In this document: positions 19,353 to 28,601 of the stretch, piece by piece
Position numbering within the stretch: the stretch's first letter is position 1
Layout: each line of letters begins with the position of its first letter
Origin: RBG-16-66-20 sp964564865
GTDB taxonomy: Bacteria; Pseudomonadota; Gammaproteobacteria; Burkholderiales; SG8-39
Length of the DNA stretch: 51,004 nt
Direction: 5' to 3'
Assembly: GCA_964564865.1 (NCBI GenBank)
Contig: CAZMDA010000025.1
Span: 1 to 51,004 of the forward strand
The notes under the pieces: model-generated
What the model was told of the DNA's origin: nothing
What the model saw: the letters and a program-made list of their open reading frames with translations, nothing else
The model's database searches: none
Program-made: the position numbers and the translations under genes

Positions 19353-20285
19353 CTATTCCAGCAGCGCGCGCCGCACCATGGCGTGGATGCCCTTGTTGCC
19401 GTCCACCAGCTGCGTCACGTGCAGGTCGCAGGCAAGGCTGCAGAACACGTAGGCCTCGGACCGCGTCCAGCCTTTCATCGCCACCAGCCACGACATCATT
19501 TCCCGCAGCGCCTGCTTGGCGGCGTCGTCCAGGTCCTCGTTCATGCCGAGCGCGATGTAGTGCGTCGGCGTGATGGCGCGCGGCATGGACAGGGTCATCC
19601 CCTTGTGCAGCACCATCTCGAAGGTGCCGCGCAGGCAGGTCTCCAGCGCCGTGAGGCAGACCTCGCCGTCGCCCTGCACCGCGTGGCCGTCGCCGCAGGA
19701 GAAGTTGCCGCCGGGCACGAACACCGGCAGGAAGAGCGAGGTCCCCGGCACGTACTCCTTGCAGTCCACGTTGCCGCCGTACTCGCGCGGCTCGACCGAA
19801 GAGACGCGCCCGTACTCCGGCCGCGGCGCGGTGGCCATGATGCCGAAGAAGGGCTGCAACGGGATGGTCGGCCCCCAGGACAAGGTCGCGGTCATGGCCT
19901 TGCGGTCGAGCGCAATGACCCGCTTCTCGAAATGGGGAAAGTCCTCCGGCAGCGTCCCGCGCAGCGGGCGGATGACGTTCCAGCCCCAGTCCGCCGTCAG
20001 TTCCAGCGCCTTGATCCGCACCTCGATGGCGTCGCCGGGCATGGCGCCGCGCACCGCGACCGGGCCGGTGAGGATGTGCGGGCCCAGTTGCGGCTTCAGC
20101 CTGGTGACGATCTCCCGGTGCGCGGCCGTGAACGGCGCATCCGGCGCGATGTCCGGAATGCCCGAGACGGTGTCGATGACCACGGTGTCGCCGGAGTCGA
20201 TCGCCAGCCGCGCCGGCAGTTGCGCGTCGAAGTAGCCCCAGTGGACGGTTTCGATATTCGAGTCGAGCCGATGAGTCGTTGCCAT
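19353..20285 (-). CDS. Acetamidase/formamidase family protein
   Basis: 310 residues. Family features include GHAVQGDGEVC (metal-binding His/Asp region), the VFVPGGNFSCGDGH block and a C-terminal FCSLACDLHVTQLVDGNKG. FmdA/AmdA enzymes hydrolyse formamide or short amides to ammonium and acid. It is divergent from the Bug and amidohydrolase genes, with 29 bases between the two start codons (20285 and 20315), so they share a promoter region and possibly a regulator. The amide substrate is unknown. Confidence 0.9.
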   Translation of the reverse strand: MATTHRLDSNIETVHWGYFDAQLPARLAIDSGDTVVIDTVSGIPDIAPDAPFTAAHREIVTRLKPQLGPHILTGPVAVRGAMPGDAIEVRIKALELTADWGWNVIRPLRGTLPEDFPHFEKRVIALDRKAMTATLSWGPTIPLQPFFGIMATAPRPEYGRVSSVEPREYGGNVDCKEYVPGTSLFLPVFVPGGNFSCGDGHAVQGDGEVCLTALETCLRGTFEMVLHKGMTLSMPRAITPTHYIALGMNEDLDDAAKQALREMMSWLVAMKGWTRSEAYVFCSLACDLHVTQLVDGNKGIHAMVRRALLE

Positions 20286-20314
20286 GGGGAGTCCGCTGGA
20301 GTAGAAATGAAGCC

Positions 20315-21268
20315 ATGAAGATAACAGCCTTGTTCCTCTCCGGCGCCCTCGCGATCGCATCCGTCCCGGCCTTCGCGCAGGCCTTCCCCAACAAGCCGGT
20401 GCGCTGGGTCGTGCCCTTCGCCGCCGGCGGCCCCGCCGACGTGATCGCCCGCCTGGTGGCGCCCAAGATGGCCGAGCGCCTCGGCCAGCCGGTGCTGGTC
20501 GACAACCGCGCCGGCGCCAACAGCAACATCGGCCACAAGGCGGTCGCCGAGGCCGCGCCCGACGGCTACACCATGCTCTACGTGGTGCCGAACATCGTCA
20601 CCAACCCGTCGCTGTTCGCGAACATGGTGGACCCGCTGAAGGAGCTGGCGCCGCTCGCGCGCATGACGACGCAGTCCTACGTGCTGGTGGCGAACAACAA
20701 CTTCGAGCCCCGGACGGTGGCCGACATCATCGCCGCGGCGAAGGCGAAGCCCGGCAGCGTCTCCTGCGCCTCCGGCGGCGGCCTGATGACCTTCGGCTGC
20801 GAGTGGATGCGCACCATGACCAAGGCCGACATCACCCACGTGCAGTACAAGGGCAACGCGCCGGCCCTCACCGACCTGATGGGCGGGCAGGTGAACATCC
20901 TGTTCGACCTCTACAACACCTCGCTGCCGCAACTGCGCGCCGGCAAGATCCGCGGCGTGGCCTCCACCGGCCCGCAGCGCGGCGCGCCGCTGCCCGAGCT
21001 GCCGGCGGTCACCGAGACCCTGCCGGGCCTGGTGCTGGTGGGCTGGCATGGCGCCATGCTGCCCCCGGGCGTGCCGCGGCCGATCGTGGAGCGCCTGAAC
21101 CGCGCCCTCGGCGAGGCGATGGCCGACCCTGCGGTCGCGAAGCGCATCACCGACGGCTACAGCGAAGTGGCGCACTCCACGCCCGAGGCCTTCGGCGAGA
21201 TCCTGAAGCAGGATTTCGACAAGTACGCCCGCATCGTCAAGGAAGCCGGCATCAAGCCGCAGCAGTAG
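20315..21268 (+). CDS. Bug-family (TctC-type) periplasmic solute-binding protein
   Basis: 317 residues. A signal peptide ends about PAFAQA, followed by FPNKPVRWVVPFAAGGPADVIAR, DNRAGANSNIG and APDGYTM, the standard Bug fold segments. It is the first gene of a plus-strand operon with a YtcJ-type amidohydrolase and LigA/LigB subunits, so it probably captures the compound those enzymes degrade. No transport membrane genes are adjacent. Confidence 0.9.
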   Translation: MKITALFLSGALAIASVPAFAQAFPNKPVRWVVPFAAGGPADVIARLVAPKMAERLGQPVLVDNRAGANSNIGHKAVAEAAPDGYTMLYVVPNIVTNPSLFANMVDPLKELAPLARMTTQSYVLVANNNFEPRTVADIIAAAKAKPGSVSCASGGGLMTFGCEWMRTMTKADITHVQYKGNAPALTDLMGGQVNILFDLYNTSLPQLRAGKIRGVASTGPQRGAPLPELPAVTETLPGLVLVGWHGAMLPPGVPRPIVERLNRALGEAMADPAVAKRITDGYSEVAHSTPEAFGEILKQDFDKYARIVKEAGIKPQQ

Positions 21269-21276
21269 GGGCGCCG

Positions 21277-22920
21277 ATGGTGGCCGACCTCGTCCTCCGG
21301 GGCGGCACCCTGTTGACGATGGCGAACGGCGGCGGCACCGCGCTCGCCGTTGCCGGCGGCCGCATCGCGGCCATCGGCGCCGACCGCGAGGTGTCCACGC
21401 TTGCCGGCCCCGGCACCAGGGTCATCGAGCTCGATGGCCGGACCGTCATGCCCGGCCTCACCGACGGCCATGCGCACCTTGACCGGGAGGCGCTGAAGGG
21501 CCTGCTGCCTTCGGTCTCCGGCTGCCGCTCCATCCGCGAACTGGTGGAACGCCTGCGCGCCCTCGCCGCCGCGACGCCACCCGGGCGGTGGATCGTCACC
21601 ATGCCCCTGGGCGAGCCGCCGGAGTACCGCTGGTCGGAGGCGATGTTCGAGGAAGGGCGCCTGCCCACGCGCGAGGACCTGGACCGCGCCTCGACGCGGC
21701 ATCCGATCCTCATCCGCTGCGCCTGGGGCTACTGGTCCATGCAGCTGCCGCTGCTGTCGGTCGCGAACTCGGCCGCGCTCGCGCTGGCCGGCATCCGCAA
21801 GGGCGGCGCCAGTCCCTCGCCCCTGGTCACCATCGACACCGACGCCGCCGGCGAGCCCACCGGCCTGGTCCGCGACCATGCCTACCAGCCGATCGCCGAG
21901 TTCACGCTGTTCCGCGCCGCGCCGCATTTCACCGCGGACGACCGCATGCGGACGCTCGCCGAATCGATGCGGCTGTACAACGCCGCCGGCACCACCGCGG
22001 TGTTCGAGGGCCACGGCGTGTCGTCAGAGGTCGTGGACGCGTACCGGAGCGTGCGCGCGCAGAACCGCCAGACGGTGCGTGCGCGGCTCTCCTTCAGCCC
22101 GGGCTGGAGCGGCGCGAGCCAGTGCGACGTCCGCGATTGGATCGGCGAGCAGGGCGATGAATGGCTGCAGCTCGGGGGCTTTTTCGCCGAGGTGGACGCG
22201 AACCCGGAGGCGAGCCGGCTGCGCGCGCAGTGCGCGCCGGTCACCGGCTGGGCCGGCTTCAACTACGACGCCGGCCTGCCGCGCGACCGGCTGGTCGAGG
22301 TGCTGCGGGCCGCGGCGCGCGAGCGCATCCGCGTCTGCGCCATCCAGGCGCCGATGCTGGAGCTGTTCGCCGAGGCCGCGCGGGAGGCGCCGATCCACGA
22401 CCTTGCCTGGGTGATCGCGCACCCGGTGGCGCTGGACGAGCGGCAGGTCGCGATGATCCGCGACCTCGGCGTCATGGTCACCACGCACACCAACTCCTAC
22501 ATCTGGAACCACGCCTCGGCGACGCTGGCGCGCATCGGCAGGGACAAGGAAGAGACGCTGTGCCCGATCCGCTCCCTGCTGGAGGCCGGCGTGACCGTGT
22601 CCCTCGCGACCGACAATGTGCCGATCTCGCTGTGGCCCTGCATCTGGCAGGCGGTGGAGCGCGTGGACCGCGCCACCGGGCAGGTCATCGCCCCGGGCCA
22701 GCGCATCAGCCGCGAGCAGGCGCTCGCCTGCGCCACGGTGCATGGCGCGCGCCTGTGCCTGGACGAGGCCGAACGCGGCACGCTGGAACCGGGCAAGCTC
22801 GCCGACCTCATCGTGCTGCCGGAGAATCCGCTCACCGTTCCGCCAGAGCGGCTGCGTGCGCTCGCGCCCGACGTTACGATAGCGGGCGGCAACATCGTCT
22901 GGGAAAGGCCATCGCCATGA
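21277..22920 (+). CDS. YtcJ-like metal-dependent amidohydrolase
   Basis: 547 residues starting at the ATG 8 bases after the Bug gene. The amidohydrolase metal site is seen in LTDGHAHLD (H65, H67), and later AHPVALDE and ATDNVPISLWP supply further ligands; the C-terminal LEPGKLADLIVLPENPL is the usual composite-sheet ending. YtcJ-like enzymes hydrolyse amide or ring C-N bonds in varied substrates. Its stop overlaps the LigA start (ATGA), so it is coupled to ring-cleavage genes and may release the aromatic acid from an amide. Confidence 0.85.
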   Translation: MVADLVLRGGTLLTMANGGGTALAVAGGRIAAIGADREVSTLAGPGTRVIELDGRTVMPGLTDGHAHLDREALKGLLPSVSGCRSIRELVERLRALAAATPPGRWIVTMPLGEPPEYRWSEAMFEEGRLPTREDLDRASTRHPILIRCAWGYWSMQLPLLSVANSAALALAGIRKGGASPSPLVTIDTDAAGEPTGLVRDHAYQPIAEFTLFRAAPHFTADDRMRTLAESMRLYNAAGTTAVFEGHGVSSEVVDAYRSVRAQNRQTVRARLSFSPGWSGASQCDVRDWIGEQGDEWLQLGGFFAEVDANPEASRLRAQCAPVTGWAGFNYDAGLPRDRLVEVLRAAARERIRVCAIQAPMLELFAEAAREAPIHDLAWVIAHPVALDERQVAMIRDLGVMVTTHTNSYIWNHASATLARIGRDKEETLCPIRSLLEAGVTVSLATDNVPISLWPCIWQAVERVDRATGQVIAPGQRISREQALACATVHGARLCLDEAERGTLEPGKLADLIVLPENPLTVPPERLRALAPDVTIAGGNIVWERPSP

Positions 22921-23219
22921 GCATCCTCAACACCGACAAGACCCTCCCGGCCAACAAGCTGATCTTCGAGGTGCGCCGCGACGCCGCCCTGCGCGAGCGC
23001 TTCGCGAACGACCTCGCCGGCCTGATGCGCGACTACGGCCTGTCCGAGGAGGAGCAGCGCGCCCTGCGCGAGGCGGACCTGAAGCGCCTGGGGGAACTGG
23101 GCGTGCACCCCTACTTCCTGCCGCAGGTGTCGCGCCTGTTCAAGGGCGCGGGCTACAACCACAACGACAGCGCCGCGGCGAAGCTCTACGCGGAGAAGAT
23201 GCTCAAGGGAAAGGGCTGA
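22917..23219 (+). CDS. LigA-type small subunit of a class III extradiol dioxygenase
   Basis: 100 residues, all helical. The NDLAGLMRDYGLSEEEQRALREADLKRLGELGVHP stretch (seen at about 36-69) and the HPYFLPQVSRLF block match the LigA family, the alpha subunit of protocatechuate 4,5-dioxygenase. LigA caps the active site of the catalytic LigB subunit. The ATG overlaps the upstream stop, and the stop lies 2 bases before the ligB start, an arrangement that supports equal synthesis of the two subunits. Confidence 0.85.
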   Translation: MSILNTDKTLPANKLIFEVRRDAALRERFANDLAGLMRDYGLSEEEQRALREADLKRLGELGVHPYFLPQVSRLFKGAGYNHNDSAAAKLYAEKMLKGKG

Positions 23220-23221
23220 CC

Positions 23222-24061
23222 ATGGCCGAGATCGTCTCCGTCATCGCCGTCGCCCACGCCCCCGGGGCCACCGGCTGGCTGGACAAGGCGCCCCGGCACG
23301 AGCAGGACGCCCTGCTGGCGGGCTACGCGCGCATGGGCGAGGCCCTGCGCGCCGCGAAGCCCGACGTCATCGTCGGCGTCGCCAACGACCACCTGCTCAA
23401 TTTCCCCATGGAGAGCGTGCCCGACTGGTGCGTCGGCACCGCGGCGCGCTGGAAGGGACCGGCGGAGTGGTTCCGCGACTGGGTCAACGTGCCGCCCTAT
23501 GCCCTCGACGGCCACCGCGACCTGGCGCGCCACCTGGTGCGCGATGCGGGAAGGCGCGGCTTCAACCTCGCGTTCTCGGATGCGCTGGAGTTCGACGACA
23601 ACTGGTCGGTGCCGCTCCGGTTCTTCACCCCGGCCTACGATGTGCCGCTCGTGCCCATCCACATGAACTGCGTGGTGCCGCCCCTGCCCTCGCCCGAGCG
23701 CTGCCACGCCTTCGGCGAGGCGCTCGCCGCCTCCATCCGCGCCTGGCCGGAACGCATCCGCGTCGCGGTCATGGCCACCGGCGGCCTGTCGCACGACCCC
23801 GGCGGGCAGAAGTACTTCGAGGTCGACGAGCGCTTCGACCGCTGGTTCCTCGAGCTGCTCGCGAGCGGCGACCCGGCGCGCGTGGTGCGCGAGGCCACCA
23901 TCGAGAAGATGATCGGCGCCGGCGACGGCGGCACCGTGGAGCTGCTGGCGTGGCTGGTGGCGATGGGCGCGGCCGGCAAGCGCGCGGCAAGGACCGACTT
24001 CTACGTGCCCTCGGTCGCCCTGCGCTGCGGCATGGGCGGGGTGAACTGGAACGCAGCCTAG
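23222..24061 (+). CDS. LigB-type catalytic subunit of a class III extradiol dioxygenase
   Basis: 279 residues. The iron ligands of the LigB family are visible: H12 (AVAHAPG), H57 (ANDHLLNF) and a glutamate in GTVELLAWL, and the acid/base histidine region GGLSHDPGG is conserved. It would cleave a catechol-type ring next to the hydroxyls using Fe(II) and oxygen, together with the LigA-type protein encoded just upstream. The ring substrate is not known; protocatechuate, gallate and amino-phenolic acids are possibilities. The stop shares a CTAG with the convergent ridA-type gene. Confidence 0.85.
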   Translation: MAEIVSVIAVAHAPGATGWLDKAPRHEQDALLAGYARMGEALRAAKPDVIVGVANDHLLNFPMESVPDWCVGTAARWKGPAEWFRDWVNVPPYALDGHRDLARHLVRDAGRRGFNLAFSDALEFDDNWSVPLRFFTPAYDVPLVPIHMNCVVPPLPSPERCHAFGEALAASIRAWPERIRVAVMATGGLSHDPGGQKYFEVDERFDRWFLELLASGDPARVVREATIEKMIGAGDGGTVELLAWLVAMGAAGKRAARTDFYVPSVALRCGMGGVNWNAA

Positions 24062-24462
24062 CCCAGGTAGGCGACGCAGTCGATCTCGACGTTGACCCCG
24101 GCGCGGTGCGGCGTGCCGCCGGTGCAGGTGCGCGTCACCTTCTCGCCCGCCATGAACTCGCGGAAGGTCTCGTTGAAGGCGGGGAAGTCCGCGGTGTTGC
24201 GCAGGCACACGCGCATGTTCACCACGTTGGCGAGCGTCGCGCCGCCGGCCGACAGGATCTCGACCAGGTTGTTCAGCGTCTGGCGCGTCTGCTCGCCGAT
24301 GTCGGCCGAGACGACCTCCTTCGTCTCCGGATTGAGCGGCCCCTGCCCGGAGACGAACAGGAAGTCGCCGGCGCGGATCGCCTGCGCCAGCGGCGACGGG
24401 GTGCCCTTGTCGGTGAAGCCGGTCACCGGGGCCTTGGCGGACTGGACGAGGATCTTGGGCAT
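24058..24462 (-). CDS. RidA-family protein, possible 2-aminomuconate deaminase
   Basis: 134 residues. Rid fold with FVSGQGPLNPET, SAGGATLANVVNMRVCLRNTADF and the imine-binding arginine R120 in TPHRAGVNVEI. Rid proteins hydrolyse enamines and imines; the branch including AmnD/NbaF deaminates 2-aminomuconate. It begins 2 bases after the 3-hydroxyanthranilate dioxygenase-like gene, exactly the pairing expected for that pathway. A general RidA housekeeping role is less likely in this context. Confidence 0.8.
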   Translation of the reverse strand: MPKILVQSAKAPVTGFTDKGTPSPLAQAIRAGDFLFVSGQGPLNPETKEVVSADIGEQTRQTLNNLVEILSAGGATLANVVNMRVCLRNTADFPAFNETFREFMAGEKVTRTCTGGTPHRAGVNVEIDCVAYLG

Positions 24463-24464
24463 GC

Positions 24465-24983
24465 TCAGAGGCTCCCTGGGGTGGGCATGACGTGGCCGCA
24501 GGCCTTGCAGGTGCGGTGCTCGGCGCTGTCGAAGAAGCGGGCGTAGGCCTTGGAGACCGGGTCCGCGGTGTAGTCGGCGACGACGAAGGTCTCCTCGTGC
24601 AGGAAGGCGTCGCACTTCGGGCAGTACCAGTGGAAGCGGTCCACCTCGCCGGGGCGGCGCTTGCGCTCCACCACCAGCAGGTAGGCATCCGGCGGGAAGC
24701 GCGGCGAATGCGGCACGTTCGCGGGCGTGTGCAGCGCGGAGCCCTCCGGGAGGACCACCACCTCCTCCCTGCCCTCCGGCGTGCGGATGTGCAGGCGCAT
24801 CTCGCCCTTCACCATGTACATCAGCTCTTCGCTGGGGTTGAGGTGGAACTCGCTGCGGTACTCGCGGCCGCGCGCGATGAAGGCGAGCGAATCCGGCTGC
24901 TGCCAGAGCACGTTGACGCGCTTGCCGGACGCGCTCAGCGAGCGGCCGACCTGCATCAGGTTGGCGATGGGCAATGGGTCCAT
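24465..24983 (-). CDS. nbaC: 3-hydroxyanthranilate 3,4-dioxygenase-like cupin
   Basis: 172 residues. Cupin metal ligands H47, E53 and H92 match the family spacing; R43, R95 and E106 seem to fill the substrate-binding positions, with one residue deleted after PHSP. A second, rubredoxin-like iron site is present: C121/C124 (YCPKC) and C159/C162 (CKAC). The start at 24983 is favoured over one 17 codons upstream by AAAGGA eight bases ahead. The enzyme opens the 3-hydroxyanthranilate ring in tryptophan or 2-nitrobenzoate catabolism. The other pathway genes (decarboxylase, semialdehyde dehydrogenase) are not in the window. Confidence 0.82.
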   Translation of the reverse strand: MDPLPIANLMQVGRSLSASGKRVNVLWQQPDSLAFIARGREYRSEFHLNPSEELMYMVKGEMRLHIRTPEGREEVVVLPEGSALHTPANVPHSPRFPPDAYLLVVERKRRPGEVDRFHWYCPKCDAFLHEETFVVADYTADPVSKAYARFFDSAEHRTCKACGHVMPTPGSL

Positions 24984-25038
24984 GGGCTGTCCTTTCACGT
25001 TCCCCTCGCGCCAAAGTGTACAGTGCTGCCTCACGGAA

Positions 25039-26307
25039 ATGCCCCTCCCCCACGCCCTCCGCGCCTTCCGCCACCGCGACTACCGGCTCTATTTCGCAGG
25101 ACAGGGCGTTTCGCAGACCGGAACCTGGCTGCAGCTGATCGCCACCAGCTGGCTGGTGTACGAGCTCACCGGCTCGGCCTTCCTGCTGGGCCTCGCCGCC
25201 TTCGCGCAGCAGATCCCGATGCTGGTGCTGGGCCCGTTCGCCGGGGTCTGGGTGGACCGCATGAACAAGCGCAAGGTGCTGCTGCTGACGCAGAACGGCG
25301 CGCTGCTGCAGTCCGTCGCCATGCTGGCGCTGGTGGCCTCGGGCGAGGTCCAGGCCTGGCACCTGATCCTCGCCAACCTGGTGCTGGGCGTGCTCAATGC
25401 CATGGACTCGCCGGCGCGCCAGGCGCAGCTGGTGGAACTGGTGGGCGGGCGCGAGGACCTGCCCAACGCCATCGCCTTCAGCTCGGTGCTCATGAACAGC
25501 GCCCGCTTCATCGGCCCGATGCTGGGCGGCGCGGTGATCGGCGCCCTCGGCGTGGCCTGGGGATTCGGCCTCAATTGCCTGATGCGCGGCGCGGTGATCG
25601 TCGCGCTCGCCCTGATCCGCGCCGAGCCGCGCGCCACCGAGCGCGGCGGCGACGGCTGGCTGCGCCAGCTCGCCGCCGGGTTCCGCTACGCCTTCGGCTT
25701 CCTGCCCACGCGCAGCGCGCTGCTGCTGCTGGCGGCGGTGAGCTTCTCGGTGCAGCCCTACCAGTCGCTCGCCCCCTACTTCGCGCGCGACGTGTTCCAC
25801 GGCGACTCGGCGACGCTCGGCTGGCTGATCGGCGCCGGGGGCTTCGGCGCCGCCGCCGGCACGGTCTACCTGGCGCTGCGGCCGACCATCCGGGGGCTGC
25901 TCACGCTGATGCCGGTGGCGGGCGCCGCGGCGGGCGCCGCCCTGATCGGCTTTTCCTTCGCCACCACGCTGTGGCTGGCGGTGCCGCTGCTGGTGGTGGT
26001 GGGCGTGGGCGCCATGCTCACCGCCGCCTCCACCAATACCGTGCTGCAGACCATCGTCGAGGACCACATGCGCGCGCGCGTGATCTCCATCTACATGATG
26101 GCGTTCCTCGGCATGGCGCCGCTGGGCGCCCTGTTCGCCGGCACGCTGTCGGAGGCGATCGGGCCGCCGGCGGTGCTGGGGCTGGGCGGCACGGCGGCCC
26201 TCGCCGCCGCCGCGATCTACTGGACGAGGCTGGACGCGATCCGCAGCGCCATCCGCCCGCTCTACGAGAAGCTGGGCATCGCGCCGCGGCCGGCGGCCGA
26301 GGACTGA
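25039..26307 (+). CDS. Major facilitator superfamily transporter, EntS-like (MFS_3)
   Basis: 422 residues with about eleven to twelve hydrophobic segments. The N-terminal FRHRDYRLYFAGQGVSQTGTWLQ is typical of MFS_3 exporters, the loop GVWVDRMNKRKVLL is the MFS signature between helices 2 and 3, and MDSPARQAQLVELV follows. EntS-type members export siderophores or drugs. The gene is divergent from the nbaC-like gene, so it could export a pathway intermediate or a toxic aromatic. The ligand is unknown. Confidence 0.88.
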   Translation: MPLPHALRAFRHRDYRLYFAGQGVSQTGTWLQLIATSWLVYELTGSAFLLGLAAFAQQIPMLVLGPFAGVWVDRMNKRKVLLLTQNGALLQSVAMLALVASGEVQAWHLILANLVLGVLNAMDSPARQAQLVELVGGREDLPNAIAFSSVLMNSARFIGPMLGGAVIGALGVAWGFGLNCLMRGAVIVALALIRAEPRATERGGDGWLRQLAAGFRYAFGFLPTRSALLLLAAVSFSVQPYQSLAPYFARDVFHGDSATLGWLIGAGGFGAAAGTVYLALRPTIRGLLTLMPVAGAAAGAALIGFSFATTLWLAVPLLVVVGVGAMLTAASTNTVLQTIVEDHMRARVISIYMMAFLGMAPLGALFAGTLSEAIGPPAVLGLGGTAALAAAAIYWTRLDAIRSAIRPLYEKLGIAPRPAAED

Positions 26308-26308
26308 G

Positions 26309-26965
26309 CTAGGCGGCCTTGAAGGTATCGAGCCGGATCCGCTCGCGCTCCAGCGCCGCGGCGATCGGCGCCGCCGCCATCACGCGCTCGACATGGGCCT
26401 TCAGCGACGGCAGCGTGGCCGGGTCGATCCCCGCATAGCCGCCCCAGCGCAGCAGCGTGAAGGCGTAGGCGTCGTGGAACGACAGCCCGGCGCCGAACCA
26501 GTAGGGCGAGGCGTTCCTGGTCCAGTCCTGGATCCGCTCCAGGCACCTGCGGAAATTGCCGGCCGCGATGCGCTTGATTTCCGCCTTCGCGGCGTCGCTC
26601 TCGGCGAAGGCGTCCGGCCGGAACACATGCGTGAAGGTGGGATGCGCGGTGTTGTTCAGCCACGCCAGCTGCGACATCGCCTGCGCGCGCGCCCAGGACT
26701 CGGTGGGCAGCAGCCCCGCCTTCGGGAAGCGCCGGTCGAGGTAGTCGCAGATGGCGACGATCTGGTTCAACGGCTTGCCCTCGGCCACCAGCACCGGGAC
26801 CTGGCCGTTGGGGTTGAGCGCCAGGTACTCCGGCGACTTCTGCTCGCCCTTGTGCAGCTTCACCAGCTTCGGCTCGAAGGCCTCGCCGGTGGCGGCCTTG
26901 ATGATCTCCAGCCCGGCGTGCGGCACGAACGAGCAGGCGCCCGGCGCGAAGTACAGTTCCAGCAT
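26309..26965 (-). CDS. Glutathione S-transferase, beta class
   Basis: 218 residues. The N-terminal thioredoxin-like domain begins LYFAPGACSFVPH with C11 at the beta-class position, and LALNPNGQVPVL supplies the cis-proline; the C-terminal helical domain follows. Such enzymes conjugate or reduce electrophiles with glutathione, often in aromatic catabolism. Its stop is 1 base from the end of the convergent MFS gene. The start at 26965 is divergent from the acyl-CoA synthetase. Confidence 0.9.
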   Translation of the reverse strand: MLELYFAPGACSFVPHAGLEIIKAATGEAFEPKLVKLHKGEQKSPEYLALNPNGQVPVLVAEGKPLNQIVAICDYLDRRFPKAGLLPTESWARAQAMSQLAWLNNTAHPTFTHVFRPDAFAESDAAKAEIKRIAAGNFRRCLERIQDWTRNASPYWFGAGLSFHDAYAFTLLRWGGYAGIDPATLPSLKAHVERVMAAAPIAAALERERIRLDTFKAA

Positions 26966-27025
26966 GATGCTCTCCTCCCCAGTTGGCTGCCGTTAGTGTA
27001 CTTTCGGCGCGAGGAGGAGTGTGCC

Positions 27026-28558
27026 GTGGAATCGATCCTGGCCGCGATCGCACGCCACGCCGGCGCGCGCCCGGCCGAGCGCGTCTACTGGACCCCGTCC
27101 CGGACCTGGACCTACGCCGGGCTCTGGGACGCCGCCGCGCGCATCGCGCGCGGCCTGCAGGCGCTCGGCATCGCGCGCGGCGAGCGCGTCGCCTGCCTGA
27201 CCAAGCACACCGCCGACTGCGTCGCCCTGACGCTCGCCGCCTGCCGGCTGGGGGCGGTGTGCATGCCGGTGAACTGGCGCCTGGCGCCGCCGGAGATCGA
27301 ATACATCGTCAACAACGGCGCGGCAAGGCTGATGGTGGTCGATCTCGCCTTTGCCGAGCCCTGGGCACAGGTCAAGGCCCCGCAGTTGAAGCTGACGCTC
27401 GTTACCGAGGATTTCGCCGCCTGGTACGGCGGCGTCGAGCCCCTGGGCGAAACGCCCGGGCCGGACCTGGACGACACCGCGCTGCAGCTTTACTCCTCGG
27501 GCACCACCGGCCTGCCCAAGGGCGTGGAACTGACGCACCGCAACCTCGCCGCGGGCATGATGGGCGCGGTGCCCGAGGCGATCGGCTACCGCGGCGCGCC
27601 GGACGTGATGCTGAACCTGCTGCCCACGTACCACATCGCGGGCGTCGGCGTCGCGCTGCTCACCGCCACCCGCACCGGCACCTGCGTGCTCTACCCGGAG
27701 TTCGACCCGGCGCAGGCGATCGCCGCCATCGCGGAACACCGGGTCACGCACTCGTTCCTGGTGCCGGCCATGATCCAGTTCATGCTGCAGGTGCCGGGCG
27801 CGGACAAGGCGGACTACTCGTCGCTCAAGGGCATCTCCTACGGCGCCTCGCCGATCTCCGAGCGCGTGCTGGTGGATGCCATGCGCACCTTCCGCTGCGA
27901 CTTCCTGCAGGTCTACGGCCTCACCGAGACCACCGGCGCGGTGACCTGCCTCAGGCCCGAGGACCACGATCCCGAAGGACCGAAGCAGCACCTGCTGCGC
28001 TCCGCGGGCAAGCCCATCGACGGGGTGGAGCTGCGCGTGGTCGACCCGGCCACCGGGCAGGACTGCGCCGAGGGCGGCGTGGGCGAAGTCTGGATCCGCA
28101 CCGCGCAGAACATGAAGGGATACTGGGGAAACGCAAAGGCAACCGAGGCTGCCTTCCAGGACGGCTGGTTCCGCTCGGGCGATGCCGGCTACCTGCGCGA
28201 GGGCTACCTCTACCTGCACGACCGCATGAAGGACATGATCATCTCCGGGGGCGAGAACATCTACCCGGCCGAGGTGGAGAACGTGCTCATGCAGCACCCG
28301 GCGGTGGCCGATGGCGCGGTGATCGGCGTGCCCGACGAGCAATGGGGCGAGGCGGTAAAGGCCTGCGTGGTCCTGAAGGGCGGCGCCAGCCTCGAGGCCC
28401 CCGCGCTGGTCGAGTGGATGCGCGCGCGCCTCGCGCACTACAAGTGCCCGAAGAGCGTGGATTTCCTGGAGGCGATCCCGCGCAACCCCACGGGCAAGAT
28501 CCTCAAGCGCGTGCTGCGCGAGCCCTACTGGAAGGACAAGGACCGGCGGGTGAACTAG
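27026..28558 (+). CDS. Acyl-CoA synthetase (AMP-dependent ligase)
   Basis: 510 residues from a GTG start chosen because GAGGAGGAG lies 6 bases upstream and the family N-terminus follows. The AMP-binding signature YSSGTTGLPKG is at 156-166, and later YGLTETTGAV, SGDAGYLREGYLYLHDRMKDMI and the C-terminal lysine region NPTGKILKR are complete. It activates a carboxylic acid to its CoA thioester via the adenylate. Whether the substrate is a fatty, cinnamic or aromatic acid cannot be told; the context of hydratases and dehydrogenases favours catabolism. Confidence 0.9.
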   Translation: MESILAAIARHAGARPAERVYWTPSRTWTYAGLWDAAARIARGLQALGIARGERVACLTKHTADCVALTLAACRLGAVCMPVNWRLAPPEIEYIVNNGAARLMVVDLAFAEPWAQVKAPQLKLTLVTEDFAAWYGGVEPLGETPGPDLDDTALQLYSSGTTGLPKGVELTHRNLAAGMMGAVPEAIGYRGAPDVMLNLLPTYHIAGVGVALLTATRTGTCVLYPEFDPAQAIAAIAEHRVTHSFLVPAMIQFMLQVPGADKADYSSLKGISYGASPISERVLVDAMRTFRCDFLQVYGLTETTGAVTCLRPEDHDPEGPKQHLLRSAGKPIDGVELRVVDPATGQDCAEGGVGEVWIRTAQNMKGYWGNAKATEAAFQDGWFRSGDAGYLREGYLYLHDRMKDMIISGGENIYPAEVENVLMQHPAVADGAVIGVPDEQWGEAVKACVVLKGGASLEAPALVEWMRARLAHYKCPKSVDFLEAIPRNPTGKILKRVLREPYWKDKDRRVN

Positions 28559-28601
28559 CCCGGACCGCGGGCGCCACGGCAGGACCCACTTCGAGGACTT
28601 C

